Positions 1 to 8,822 of a stretch of 64,000 bases of DNA are shown piece by piece; the stretch's first letter is position 1, and every line of letters begins with the position of its first letter. Under the pieces are notes generated by a model. That model was given only the letters and a program-made list of their open reading frames with translations, had not been told where the DNA came from and made no database searches. Both the position numbers and the translations under genes were made by a program. Location of the stretch: assembly GCF_036867135.1 (NCBI RefSeq), contig NZ_JBAJIJ010000001.1:1364001-1428000 (forward strand), read 5' to 3'. The DNA is from Aeromicrobium sp. Sec7.5 (GTDB lineage Bacteria; Actinomycetota; Actinomycetes; Propionibacteriales; Nocardioidaceae).

Positions 1-2
1 AC

Positions 3-128
3 ATCGGCATCAAGGACATGGGCGACCTGCTCCCGGGCCACGGTGGCCTGATGGACCGGCTCGACTCCCTCATCATGGTCGCGCCCGTCGCGTGGGTCGT
101 GCTGCACTACCTCGTGCCCGTCGCCTAG
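3..128 (+). CDS. cdsA: Phosphatidate cytidylyltransferase, C-terminal end (partial)
   Basis: Only the last 41 codons are in the window; the frame is open from base 3. The peptide contains GIKDMGDLLPGHGGLMDRLDS, which is the conserved C-terminal signature of CdsA, followed by a hydrophobic tail that would be the last membrane helix. CdsA is an integral membrane enzyme that makes CDP-diacylglycerol from phosphatidate and CTP, the precursor used by PgsA (encoded at 53112) for phospholipid synthesis. In many actinobacteria cdsA is followed directly by rlmN and dxr. Here those genes lie about 10 and 20 kb away, so this end marks the left border of inserted material. The identification is firm despite the truncation. 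Confidence 0.9.
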   Translation: MGIKDMGDLLPGHGGLMDRLDSLIMVAPVAWVVLHYLVPVA

Positions 129-300
129 TCGATCCTCTGGGGCCCGCCCTCCGCTGGTCGAGTGGCTCGTCGATGGACGAGGGCCGTGTCGAGACCCGTG
201 CACGTGACGGCACCCGGTGGCACCGGTCGATGGTGCGGCAGGGCGTGGTTGCTCCTCCCCCCGACACGCGGCGGTAACGCTCGTCGTGCAGGGTGGTCAC

Positions 301-3300
301 ATGGCGATCAAGGTCGGGCTCGAGCACCGTACGACGTACACGTTCGACCGTCGGGTCCGGCTGAGCCCGCACGTCGTGCGCCTGCGGCCCGCGCCGCACT
401 CGCGCACCCCCGTCGAGGCGTACTCGATGAAGGTCGAGCCGGCGGGCCACTTCGTGAACTGGCAGCAGGACCCGTTCGGCAACTGGTTGGCCCGCCTGGT
501 GTTCCCCGAGCCGGTCGACCACCTCGACGTCACGGTGGGTCTCGTCGCCGATCTCACGGTCATCAATCCGTTCGACTTCTTCGTCGAGGAGTACGCCGAG
601 CGCTTCCCGTTCGCGTACGAGCCCGGCCTGCGCGCCGATCTGGCTCCGTACCTCGCGCCGGTTCTCGAGGCCTCGGGCGACGGCCCCGGACCGGTCGTGT
701 CGGACTGGCGGGCCGGCCTTCCCGCCCTGCCGGAGGACGGCGTGCCGATCGTCGACTTCCTGGTCGGGCTCAACGCGGCCGTCCACCGCGACGTCGAGTA
801 CTCGGTGCGCATGGAGCCCGGCGTGCAGACGCCTGACACCACGCTGACCCGGGCGATCGGCTCGTGCCGTGACAGCGCCTGGCTGCTGGTGTCGCTGCTG
901 CGGCAGTACGGCCTCGCGGCCCGCTTCGTGTCGGGCTATCTCGTGCAGCTCGCGACCGATCCCCTGCTCGCGGCGCAGGCGCTCGACGGCCCCACCGGCG
1001 CGAAGGAGGACTTCACCGACCTGCACGCGTGGGCCGAGGTCTACGTGCCCGGTGCTGGCTGGATCGGTCTCGACCCCACGTCGGCGCTGTTCGCCGGCGA
1101 GGGTCACATCCCGCTGTCGGCGACGCCCGACCCGGCCTCGGCCGCACCCATCACCGGGCTGATGGAGCCGGCCGACGTGTCGTTCTCCTTCGCCAACGTC
1201 GTCACCCGGGTGCACGAGGACCCGCGCGTCACGCTGCCGTACACCGACGAGGCCTGGGCCCGCGTCGACGCGCTCGGCGAGGAGATCGACGCTCGACTCA
1301 TCGCCGACGACGTGCGTCTCACGATGGGTGGCGAGCCGACGTTCGTGTCGATCGACGACGCCACCTCCCCGGAGTGGACCACCGACGCCGACGGCGACGA
1401 CAAGCGCCGGCTCGCCGGTGAGCTCGCCGGGCGTCTGCGAGAGATCTACGCCGGGGGCGGGCTGGTCCACCGGGGCCAGGGCAAGTGGTACCCGGGGGAG
1501 CCGCTGCCGCGCTGGCAGGTCGCCCTCCAGTGGCGCACCGACGGGGAGACGCTCTGGTCGCGGCCCGAGCTCCTGGCCGATCCGTGGAACGACGCCGAGG
1601 CGGTCGAGGATGCGCCGGAGCGGGCCGAGCGGCTCGCGAGCGCCTTCGCCGTCGCGCTGGGGCTCGACGCGGACCGGGCGATCGCGGCCTGGGAGGACCC
1701 GATCGTGCCGTTCGCCGCTGCCCTGCGGAAGCCCGACGGCGACGCGCCGATCGAGGCGCCCGACCGCATCGACCCGGCGTGGGCCACGGCCCTCGACGCC
1801 GGGGTCGGTGAGCCGTCGGGGTGGGTGCTGCCAGTCGTGACGGGTGAGACGTGGTCGAGCCCGCGCTGGACGTTCCGCCGTGGTCGGCTGGTCCTCGCGC
1901 CCGGCGACTCGCCGGTGGGGCTGCGACTGCCGCTCGACTCCGTCTCATGGCTGCCACCCGAGCCGTCGGGTGATCCCTCCTACCTGGAGTCGGGCCCGCC
2001 GTTGGCGCCCGTGCTGCCGAGCGTCCTGACGATCGAGCCGCACGACGCCCCGCCGACCGCGCTCGCCTTCGAGGGCCGCGACGGCTTCGTGTTCGTGTTC
2101 CTGCCGCCCACGGAGCGACTGGACGACTACGTCACGCTCGTCGCGACGCTCGAGAAGGTCGCCGGTGAGCTGGACGTGCCGGTCGTCGTCGAGGGCTACG
2201 GCCCGCCGCCGGACTCGCGCCTGACGCAGCTCATCGTGACGCCTGACCCGGGTGTCATCGAGGTCAACCTCCAACCCACCCGCACGTGGGGCGAGCTGCG
2301 CGACCTGACCGACACGCTCTACGAGGCCGCCCGCGAGACCCGTCTGGGGACCGAGAAGTTCGACCTCGACGGCTCCCACACCGGCACCGGTGGCGGCAAC
2401 CACATCACGCTGGGTGGACCGACCCCGGCCGACTCGCCCCTGCTGCGTCGCCCCGACCTGCTCGGCAGCCTGATCCGCTACTGGCAGCGTCACCCCTCCC
2501 TCTCGTACCTGTTCTCGGGACGCTTCATCGGGCCCACCAGCCAGGCCCCGCGGTTCGACGAGGGCCGTCCGGAGGCGCTCTACGAGATGGACATCGCGCT
2601 CGCCGAGCTCGCGCGGCTCGCCGACCAGGCGCAGCTCGCCCCGGGCGACGACCGCGAGGAGGGGGCTGACGACCGCGACGACGCCGGCGAGGGTGGCCTC
2701 CCGGGCCGCCCGTGGCTCGTCGACCGGGTGCTGCGCCACCTCCTGACCGACCTCACCGGCAACACTCATCGCGCCGAGTTCTGCATCGACAAGCTGTACA
2801 GCCCCGACTCGTCGCGCGGCCGCCTCGGCCTGCTCGAGCTCCGAGGCTTCGAGATGCCGCCGCACCCGCAGATGGCCATGGTGCAGGCGCTGCTCGTCCG
2901 GTCCCTCGTGTCGATGTTCTGGCGCACGCCGGGCGACGACTCCCTCGTGCGCTGGGGCACGTCACTGCACGAGGACTTCCTGCTCCCGCAGGGTGTCGTC
3001 GCCGACATCGGCCAGGTCGTCGCCGACCTCCGGTCGGCCGGCATCGCGTTCGAGCAGAGCTGGCTCGACCCGTTCGTCGAGTTCCGCTTCCCGCGGCTGG
3101 GCCGCACCCTGGTCGAGGCGCGCGGGTCCCAGGTGGAGATCGAGCTCCGCGCCGCGATCGAGCCCTGGCACGTGCTGGGCGAGGAGGCGACGGGCAGTGG
3201 CACCGCCCGGTACGTCGACTCCTCGGTCGAGCGCCTGCAGGTCCTGGTGCGGGGCGTCGACCCCGGCAAGCACCTCGTGACGTGCCAAGGTGTCCCCGTG

Positions 3301-3690
3301 CCTCTGACGTCGACCGGGACCCCCGGCGAGTACTACGCCGGGGTCCGCTACCGCGCCTGGCAGCCGTGGTCGGCGCTGCACCCGACGATCGAGGTGCACG
3401 CCCCGCTCCGGTTCGACCTCGTCGACGCGGAGGCGCAGGTCTCGCTCGGCGGGTGCACCTACCACGTGGTGCACCCCGGTGGCCGCGCGTACGAGAACGC
3501 CCCCGTCAACGCCGCCTCGGCCGAGGCGCGGCGGGCGAGCCGCTTCGAGCCGTTCGGTCACACCGCCGGACGCATCGACGTGGCGGCCGCGCGGGAGCGC
3601 GGTGCCCAGGCCGCAGCGCCTGAGTACCCCCGCACGCTGGACCTGCGTCGGGCCCCCGTGGCCCGCGACGCGGGTCAGGGGCTCGGCTGA
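301..3690 (+). CDS. Transglutaminase-like / DUF2126 protein
   Basis: The 1129-residue protein resembles M. tuberculosis Rv2566. Residues 1-90 look like the bacterial transglutaminase N-terminal domain. The papain-like core has a visible triad: Cys189 in GSCRDS, His242 in LHAWAEVY and Asp258 in GLDPTSAL. The rest, from about RLTMGGEPTFVS onward, is the long DUF2126 region. No signal peptide is seen, so the protein is probably cytoplasmic. The ATG at 301 is chosen because an AGGGTGG ribosome-binding site lies 6 bases ahead; an upstream in-frame start at 217 would add 28 residues of unlikely sequence. It is followed after 2 bases by the ATP-grasp/alpha-E gene. Family members are predicted to act in amide-bond formation or cleavage on peptides, but no reaction is established here. 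Confidence 0.85.
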   Translation: MAIKVGLEHRTTYTFDRRVRLSPHVVRLRPAPHSRTPVEAYSMKVEPAGHFVNWQQDPFGNWLARLVFPEPVDHLDVTVGLVADLTVINPFDFFVEEYAERFPFAYEPGLRADLAPYLAPVLEASGDGPGPVVSDWRAGLPALPEDGVPIVDFLVGLNAAVHRDVEYSVRMEPGVQTPDTTLTRAIGSCRDSAWLLVSLLRQYGLAARFVSGYLVQLATDPLLAAQALDGPTGAKEDFTDLHAWAEVYVPGAGWIGLDPTSALFAGEGHIPLSATPDPASAAPITGLMEPADVSFSFANVVTRVHEDPRVTLPYTDEAWARVDALGEEIDARLIADDVRLTMGGEPTFVSIDDATSPEWTTDADGDDKRRLAGELAGRLREIYAGGGLVHRGQGKWYPGEPLPRWQVALQWRTDGETLWSRPELLADPWNDAEAVEDAPERAERLASAFAVALGLDADRAIAAWEDPIVPFAAALRKPDGDAPIEAPDRIDPAWATALDAGVGEPSGWVLPVVTGETWSSPRWTFRRGRLVLAPGDSPVGLRLPLDSVSWLPPEPSGDPSYLESGPPLAPVLPSVLTIEPHDAPPTALAFEGRDGFVFVFLPPTERLDDYVTLVATLEKVAGELDVPVVVEGYGPPPDSRLTQLIVTPDPGVIEVNLQPTRTWGELRDLTDTLYEAARETRLGTEKFDLDGSHTGTGGGNHITLGGPTPADSPLLRRPDLLGSLIRYWQRHPSLSYLFSGRFIGPTSQAPRFDEGRPEALYEMDIALAELARLADQAQLAPGDDREEGADDRDDAGEGGLPGRPWLVDRVLRHLLTDLTGNTHRAEFCIDKLYSPDSSRGRLGLLELRGFEMPPHPQMAMVQALLVRSLVSMFWRTPGDDSLVRWGTSLHEDFLLPQGVVADIGQVVADLRSAGIAFEQSWLDPFVEFRFPRLGRTLVEARGSQVEIELRAAIEPWHVLGEEATGSGTARYVDSSVERLQVLVRGVDPGKHLVTCQGVPVPLTSTGTPGEYYAGVRYRAWQPWSALHPTIEVHAPLRFDLVDAEAQVSLGGCTYHVVHPGGRAYENAPVNAASAEARRASRFEPFGHTAGRIDVAAARERGAQAAAPEYPRTLDLRRAPVARDAGQGLG

Positions 3691-3692
3691 CG

Positions 3693-6161
3693 GTGCTGCA
3701 GGACTACTCGACGGCGGTCGCGCAGCCGACGCTGTCACCCGAGCCCGCCCGCTATGACGAGGTCGTGGCCCCCGACGGGACCCTGCGCCCCGCCTGGAAG
3801 GCGCTCGCCAGCTCGGCGATCGGGCTGACCCACGACGAGCTGCAGCGCATCAGTGGCGACATCGTCCGCTTCCTGAGCGACGACGGCGTGCGCTACTCGC
3901 GCCCGGGGGAGTCGCCCTCGTGGTGGCGCCTCGACCCGGTCCCGATCGTGGTCTCGGCCGCGGAGTGGGAGCCGCTCGAGGTCGGTCTCGCCCAGCGGGC
4001 CGAGGTGCTGAACGCGGTGCTCGTCGACCTCTACGGCCCGCAGACGCTCCTGTCGAGCGGGGTCGTCCCGCCCGAGGTCGTGCTCGGCCACTCCGGCTTC
4101 CTGCGGGTCCTGCGCGGGAGCAGTCGCGAGCCGCACCCGCTGCTGATCACCGCCACCGACGTCACCCGCACCGCCACGGGGGACTGGCAGGTCCTGGCCG
4201 ACCGCACCGGGGCCCCGTCAGGCATCGGCTACGCCATGGAGAACCGGCGCGTCATCAGCAGGGTCGTGCCCGAGCTCTACCGCGGTGCCGCGCTCCACCG
4301 GGTCGCCCCGTTCTTCCAGGCCGTGCGCGCGGCCATGATCGACGCGGCACCCGGGGAGGCCAGCGATCCTCGCGTCGTCCTGCTGTCGCCGGGTCCGCAG
4401 TCGGAGACGGCCTACGACCAGTCCTTCGTCGCGTCCAGCCTGGGGTTCCCGCTCGTGGAGGGCAGCGACCTGGTGGTCCGCGACGGCATCGTCTGGATGC
4501 GGGCCTACGGGCGGCTCGAGCGGGTCGACGTCATCGTGCGCCGCGTCGACGCGGCCTTCAGCGATCCGCTCGAGCTGCGGGGCGACTCCCAGCTCGGGGT
4601 GCCCGGCCTGGTCGAGGCGGTCCGCCGCGGCTCCGTCACGGTGGTCAACGGACTCGGGGCCGGGGTCGTGGAGAACCTCGGGCTCGCGCCGTTCCTGGCC
4701 CGGGCCTGCGAGGTGCTGCTCGACGAGCCGCTGCGCCTGCCCACGATCCGCTCGTACTGGCTCGGCGACCCCGACGAGCTCGAGCTCGTACGGGCCCGAG
4801 CGGACGAGCTCACGATCCGCGCGATCGACCGGTCCCCGCTGCCGACCGACCTCGACCCTGAGCGGCTGCTCGCGCTCGTCGACGCCGAGCCGCACCGGTT
4901 CGTGGCCCAGGAGCGGCCGCACCACTCCCAGACCGTGTCGCTCGGCCCCGTCGGGGTGCGACCGGAGCCGGTCGTGATCCGCACGTTTTCGGTGCGGCAC
5001 GGCTCGGCCTACCGCACCCTGCTCGGTGGTCTCGGATCGATCATGGAGACCGGTCGGGTGCCGCGGAGCAAGGACGTGTGGGTGCTCAAGGAGCGCGCCG
5101 ACGAGCCCGACCAGCGCCTCCTCGAGGTCCTGCCCATGACCAACGTGCGGGCGCCGGCGGCGATGGTGCCCCGCGTGCTGGAGGACATGTACTGGTTCGG
5201 CCGGTACGCCGAGCGTGCGGAGGACACGCTGCGGCTGGTCATCGCCGCACACGGCCTGGCCCAGGACTTCCGCTACCGCCCGTGGTCCGCCGGCGGCCAG
5301 ACGTTGCAGGTGCTGGTGCGCAAGCTGCACGACCTCAGCCCCGGCCCGGACGGCCCGCTCGACGGCGAGACGGTGGACGGCGCCGCCTACGACGACGAGC
5401 TGCGCTCGGTCCTGCTCGACCCGTTCCGACCGGGATCGGTGGCCCAGTCGATCGGCTCGCTGCGGGACGCGGCCCAGGCCGTGCGTGACCAGCTCTCGCC
5501 CGACGTCTGGCGGGTCTTCGGCGCGATCGACCGCGCGGCCGGGGTCCTGGCCGGCTCCCGCACGAGCCTGCAGGTCAACGACTCCGCCGGGCGCATGCTC
5601 ACGGCGATCTCGGCGCTGCACGGTGTGACCGACTCGATGATGCGCGACGACGGGTGGCGCCTGATCGTCCTCGGTCGGGCCGTGGAACGGTGCCAGCAGG
5701 TCGTGCGTCTGATCGAGGGCACCGTCACGACCCGGCGCGGGATCGACGTCGATCGCGACGTCCTGACGTCCGTCCTGGGCGTCGCCGAGAGCGCCGTCAC
5801 GCATCGTCGCCGCTACCGGGGGTACGTCCGGCCGGCCGGGGTCGTCGAGCTCCTGATGTTCGACGTCGACAACCCGCGATCGGTCGCGTTCAACCTCGAT
5901 CGTGCCGCCGAGCTGCTCCGGGGGCTTCCGGCCTCGACCGGGTCCACGAGGCCGGAACGGCTGCTCGCCGACCTGCGCAGCGAGCTCGACGGCGTCGACC
6001 TCGCAGGTCTCGTCGTGATCGAGGGTGAGCGCCGGCCGTACCTCGAGCAGTCGTTGGGCTCGGTCCGCGCACTTCTCACTCGCTTCGCCGACGCGGTCGT
6101 CGAGGTCCACCTGACGTCCGCACCGACCCCGCGCTCGTTCGACCTGGTGGGCTCCCCGTGA
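3693..6161 (+). CDS. Circularly permuted ATP-grasp + alpha-E fusion protein
   Basis: The 822-residue protein joins two domains. Residues 1 to about 480 match the circularly permuted ATP-grasp family (DUF404/DUF407 type), with the stretches AYDQSF, LGVPGLVEAVRRGSV and LGAGVVENLGLAPFL. Residues 490-822 begin LEDMYWFGRYAERAEDTLR, the start of the helical alpha-E (DUF403) domain. The GTG start is 2 bases after the DUF2126 stop, implying translational coupling. The architecture is like M. tuberculosis Rv2567. ATP-grasp proteins usually form carboxylate-amine bonds, and comparative genomics has proposed that this type makes or tags a peptide together with the partner transglutaminases. The substrate is unknown, and alpha-E has no proven activity. 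Confidence 0.85.
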   Translation: MLQDYSTAVAQPTLSPEPARYDEVVAPDGTLRPAWKALASSAIGLTHDELQRISGDIVRFLSDDGVRYSRPGESPSWWRLDPVPIVVSAAEWEPLEVGLAQRAEVLNAVLVDLYGPQTLLSSGVVPPEVVLGHSGFLRVLRGSSREPHPLLITATDVTRTATGDWQVLADRTGAPSGIGYAMENRRVISRVVPELYRGAALHRVAPFFQAVRAAMIDAAPGEASDPRVVLLSPGPQSETAYDQSFVASSLGFPLVEGSDLVVRDGIVWMRAYGRLERVDVIVRRVDAAFSDPLELRGDSQLGVPGLVEAVRRGSVTVVNGLGAGVVENLGLAPFLARACEVLLDEPLRLPTIRSYWLGDPDELELVRARADELTIRAIDRSPLPTDLDPERLLALVDAEPHRFVAQERPHHSQTVSLGPVGVRPEPVVIRTFSVRHGSAYRTLLGGLGSIMETGRVPRSKDVWVLKERADEPDQRLLEVLPMTNVRAPAAMVPRVLEDMYWFGRYAERAEDTLRLVIAAHGLAQDFRYRPWSAGGQTLQVLVRKLHDLSPGPDGPLDGETVDGAAYDDELRSVLLDPFRPGSVAQSIGSLRDAAQAVRDQLSPDVWRVFGAIDRAAGVLAGSRTSLQVNDSAGRMLTAISALHGVTDSMMRDDGWRLIVLGRAVERCQQVVRLIEGTVTTRRGIDVDRDVLTSVLGVAESAVTHRRRYRGYVRPAGVVELLMFDVDNPRSVAFNLDRAAELLRGLPASTGSTRPERLLADLRSELDGVDLAGLVVIEGERRPYLEQSLGSVRALLTRFADAVVEVHLTSAPTPRSFDLVGSP

Positions 6162-6171
6162 GGTCCCGGTC

Positions 6172-7044
6172 ATGAGGTACCAGGTCCGCCACACCACGAC
6201 GTACACCTACGACGACGACGTCAGTGACAGCTACGGCATCGCGCACGTGACCCCGCGGGAGCTCCCGTGGCAGCGCGTGGGCGCCCACGAGGTCGTGGTG
6301 GATCCGGCCGCTCGCGACCTGCAGTCCACGGTCGACCACTTCGGGAACACCCGCACGTACTTCCAGGTCGACCAGCGCCACCAGGTGCTACGGGTCGAGG
6401 CGCGCTCCGAGGTGGAGGTGCACGCCGAGATCCGGGACGATCTCGCGGACGCCCAGGCGTGGGAGGTCTGCCGACCCCGGACCCGACCGGACGTGGCCGA
6501 CGCGTGGTCGGCGCGCGAGCTGGCCCTCCGGTCCGACCTCGTGGCCCACACCGCGACGGCGCACGCCTACGCCGCGGAGTCACTCCTGCCGGGGCGGCCC
6601 GTCGCGGACGCGGCACTGGACCTCATGCACCGGATCCACTGCGACTTCGAGTACGAGCAGGGCGCCACGACCGTCACGAGCACGATCGACGACCTGTTCG
6701 AGGCGCGCGCTGGGGTGTGCCAAGACTTTGCGCACCTCACGCTGGCGTGCCTGCGTTCGCACGGTCTCGCCGCGCGCTACGTCAGCGGCTACCTCGCGAC
6801 CGATCCTCCGCCCGGCCGCGACCGTGTGGTCGGCGCCGACGCCTCGCACGCCTGGGCCGCCGTCTGGGTGCCGGGCGGCCAGTGGCTCGCGATCGACCCC
6901 ACCAACGACCAGCCGGCCGGGGAGCGCTACGTCACGACGGCGTGGGGGCGCGACTACGCGGACGTGCCGCCCGTGAAGGGCGTCATCTACAGCGACGCCT
7001 CGACCTCGCTGCTCGACGTCGAGGTCGACGTGGCGCCCGTGTGA
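6172..7044 (+). CDS. Transglutaminase-like cysteine protease family protein
   Basis: The 290-residue protein has the bacterial transglutaminase N-terminal region (it opens MRYQVRHTTTYTYDD, like the start of the 301 gene) and a transglutaminase-like core. The triad is Cys183 in AGVCQDFAH, His226 in SHAWAAVW and Asp242 in AIDPTND. The closest familiar arrangement is Rv2569c, which sits near Rv2566-Rv2567. The ATG is 10 bases after the ATP-grasp/alpha-E stop, so the three genes form one operon. In this superfamily the core can hydrolyse or exchange amides, so the protein may remove or transfer what the ATP-grasp enzyme attaches. No signal peptide or membrane helix is visible. Confidence 0.85.
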   Translation: MRYQVRHTTTYTYDDDVSDSYGIAHVTPRELPWQRVGAHEVVVDPAARDLQSTVDHFGNTRTYFQVDQRHQVLRVEARSEVEVHAEIRDDLADAQAWEVCRPRTRPDVADAWSARELALRSDLVAHTATAHAYAAESLLPGRPVADAALDLMHRIHCDFEYEQGATTVTSTIDDLFEARAGVCQDFAHLTLACLRSHGLAARYVSGYLATDPPPGRDRVVGADASHAWAAVWVPGGQWLAIDPTNDQPAGERYVTTAWGRDYADVPPVKGVIYSDASTSLLDVEVDVAPV

Positions 7045-7097
7045 CCATCCGCCTTGGGGTCCTCTCCCCTCGCGGGGGTGGGCGCCGATCTGTCAGC

Positions 7098-7661
7098 ATG
7101 TTCACCATGCAGGAGCCGGGCACGTCCGTCGCATCGAGGTACTGGATGTACCTCACGGCGCTCGCCGGGCTGGCCATCATCGTGCTGGGCCTGGTGCTCG
7201 GCCTGGTCGCCGGCATGGCGAGCCGGGGCGGCGACCGCGACGGCGCGGTGGAGCTGGCGCCCGGAGTGCCTGATCCGACCGAGGCGATCCTCGAGTGGGA
7301 CCGGTCGTTCCGAGACGCGGACTGCGAGACCTTCCAGGAGAGGACCACCTCCGACTTCCGGGCTGAGTACGGGCAGGCGGAGGCCGACTACTCGACGTGC
7401 TCCGGTTTCCGCGACGGCCTCGAGGAGATCCAGGCCGGCAAGCCCCGCGACTTCTGGCGCACCTACCGGATCGAGGTCACCGACGTCTCGATCGACGGCT
7501 CGACGGCGCGGATCGAGACCGAGGAGACGTGGGAGTACCTCGAGCGGGGCGACGTCGAGCAGGCCTCGGACACGTACACCTACGACCTCGTCCTGGTCGA
7601 CGGGGAGTGGCTCATCGACGACGCCAGCTTCCTGTACGACGGTGCCGAGACGCCGGTCTGA
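7098..7661 (+). CDS. Membrane-anchored protein of unknown function
   Basis: The 187-residue protein is not recognised. Residues about 15-38 form one strong transmembrane segment rich in Leu, Ile, Val and Gly. The rest looks like an extracytoplasmic domain with two cysteines that could pair, in DCETF and YSTCSGF. The ending TYDLVLVDGEWLIDDASF resembles NTF2-like or DUF4878-type export domains, in which a strand ending 'DGEWLID' is common. The start may be 7098 or, three codons later, 7107. It lies 53 bases after the transglutaminase operon in the same direction, so it may be co-transcribed. A role with the cluster is only inferred from position. Confidence 0.65.
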   Translation: MFTMQEPGTSVASRYWMYLTALAGLAIIVLGLVLGLVAGMASRGGDRDGAVELAPGVPDPTEAILEWDRSFRDADCETFQERTTSDFRAEYGQAEADYSTCSGFRDGLEEIQAGKPRDFWRTYRIEVTDVSIDGSTARIETEETWEYLERGDVEQASDTYTYDLVLVDGEWLIDDASFLYDGAETPV

Positions 7662-7712
7662 CGACACCCTCGCTCGACGCGCGGACCGGACCCCGAGGCG
7701 CCACACTGGGGC

Positions 7713-8708
7713 GTGCGCAACTTCAGCTGTTCCACCTGTGACAACCGCCTCTACCTCGAGAACAGCGTCTGCGTCGTCTGCGGGTCGGCGCTCGGGTACT
7801 GGCGCGAGACCGCCGACATCGTCGTGGTCGACGATGAGGGCGTCTTCGCGGCCCCCGACGGCCTGGTGTGGCACGTCTGCCCCAACCTGAACCTCTCGGG
7901 CTGCACCTGGCTGACCCGGATCGAGGGGGAGCCTTGCGAGTCCTGCCAGCTCACCCGAACGCGCCCCGCGGACGACGACCCGGTCGGCCTGGCCCAGCTG
8001 CCCGTGGCGGAGTCGGCCAAGCGACACCTCCTGGTCGAGCTGACCCGTCTCGGGTTCGGCTGGGTCACCCGTGACGACGATCCCGAGCAGGGACTGTGCT
8101 TCGACATGCTGTCGAGCGTCGACGAGGACGTCGTGATCGGGCACGAGGACGGCATCATCACGATCGACCTGGCCGAGGGCGACGACGCGCACCGGGCCAA
8201 GGTGCAGGCCGAGCTCGCCGAGCCGTACCGCACGATGTTGGGACACCTGCGGCACGAGGTGGGTCACTACATGGAGGCCCAGCACGTGCGCGGCGACCTC
8301 ATCGGCCAGGCCCGCGAGCTCTTCGGCAACGAGGAGATCTCCTACGCCGACGAGATCGAGCGCCACTACAACGAGGGACCGCCGGCCGACTGGGCGGAGA
8401 GCTACATCAGCACCTACGCCACGATGCACCCGTTCGAGGACTTCGCGGAGTCCTTCGCGCACACCTTGCACATCCAGGACGCCGTCGACACGGCTCGCTG
8501 GAACGGCCTGATCACGGTCGAGCCGGACGCGTTCAGCATCTTCAGCGACCTGGTGACAGGGGTCTGGGTGCCGCTCTCGAACGCGCTCAACCAGATCAAC
8601 CGGAGCATGGGCTCCGACGACCTCTACCCGTTCGTGATCCCGCCGAAGGTGCTGGCCAAGCTCGACTTCATCGACTCGCTGCGCGTGCGCCCTGGCGTAG
8701 GCGGCTAG
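7713..8708 (+). CDS. Zinc-ribbon, zinc-binding metallopeptidase
   Basis: The 331-residue protein starts with a four-cysteine zinc ribbon (Cys6, Cys9, Cys20, Cys23). It carries a gluzincin-like HEVGH at residues 181-185, and a second acidic helix FEDFAESFAHT about 60 residues later could supply the third zinc ligand. This matches the family annotated as putative zinc-binding metallopeptidase with an N-terminal zinc ribbon. No signal peptide is present, which suggests a cytoplasmic peptidase. The start is GTG. M. tuberculosis has a comparable gene (Rv2568c-like) beside its Rv2566-Rv2569c cluster, so co-location with the transglutaminase operon is probably functional. The substrate is unknown. 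Confidence 0.8.
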   Translation: MRNFSCSTCDNRLYLENSVCVVCGSALGYWRETADIVVVDDEGVFAAPDGLVWHVCPNLNLSGCTWLTRIEGEPCESCQLTRTRPADDDPVGLAQLPVAESAKRHLLVELTRLGFGWVTRDDDPEQGLCFDMLSSVDEDVVIGHEDGIITIDLAEGDDAHRAKVQAELAEPYRTMLGHLRHEVGHYMEAQHVRGDLIGQARELFGNEEISYADEIERHYNEGPPADWAESYISTYATMHPFEDFAESFAHTLHIQDAVDTARWNGLITVEPDAFSIFSDLVTGVWVPLSNALNQINRSMGSDDLYPFVIPPKVLAKLDFIDSLRVRPGVGG

Positions 8709-8730
8709 CGCCGGCTCGGGGCCCATCCCC

Positions 8731-8770
8731 GGTGGCTGAGGGACGAGCGAGCCTCGAAGCCTTGTCCACA
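8731..8770. repeat. Dispersed repeat, copy A
   Basis: The stretch containing GAGCCTCGAAGCC (8749-8761) preceded by GGTGGCTGAGG matches, as one arm, the palindromic repeat between infB and rbfA at 32709-32775. Here only one arm is present. It lies in the gap between the metallopeptidase gene and the DUF222 pseudogene. Two copies in 64 kb imply a genome-wide family. Confidence 0.55.
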
Positions 8771-8810
8771 GGTCCGCCAACGCCGATCCTGGCGTGTCGG
8801 TGCTGGCTCC

Positions 8811-8816
8811 TAGGTT
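8811..8816 (+). promoter_or_regulatory. -10 box TAGGTT, leaderless start of DUF222 gene
   Basis: TAGGTT lies exactly 6 bases before the ATG at 8823, placing the expected transcription start on the A of the start codon. Confidence 0.5.
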
Positions 8817-8822
8817 CGACAC

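Noticed and set aside
217..300. Upstream start for the DUF2126 gene at 217
   Set aside because: The extra residues are not conserved-looking, and the ATG at 301 has a clear ribosome-binding site and family-like beginning.
129..300. Promoter or terminator between cdsA and the DUF2126 gene
   Set aside because: Weak inverted repeats around CACCGG exist but none is convincing; no clear -10 at normal spacing.
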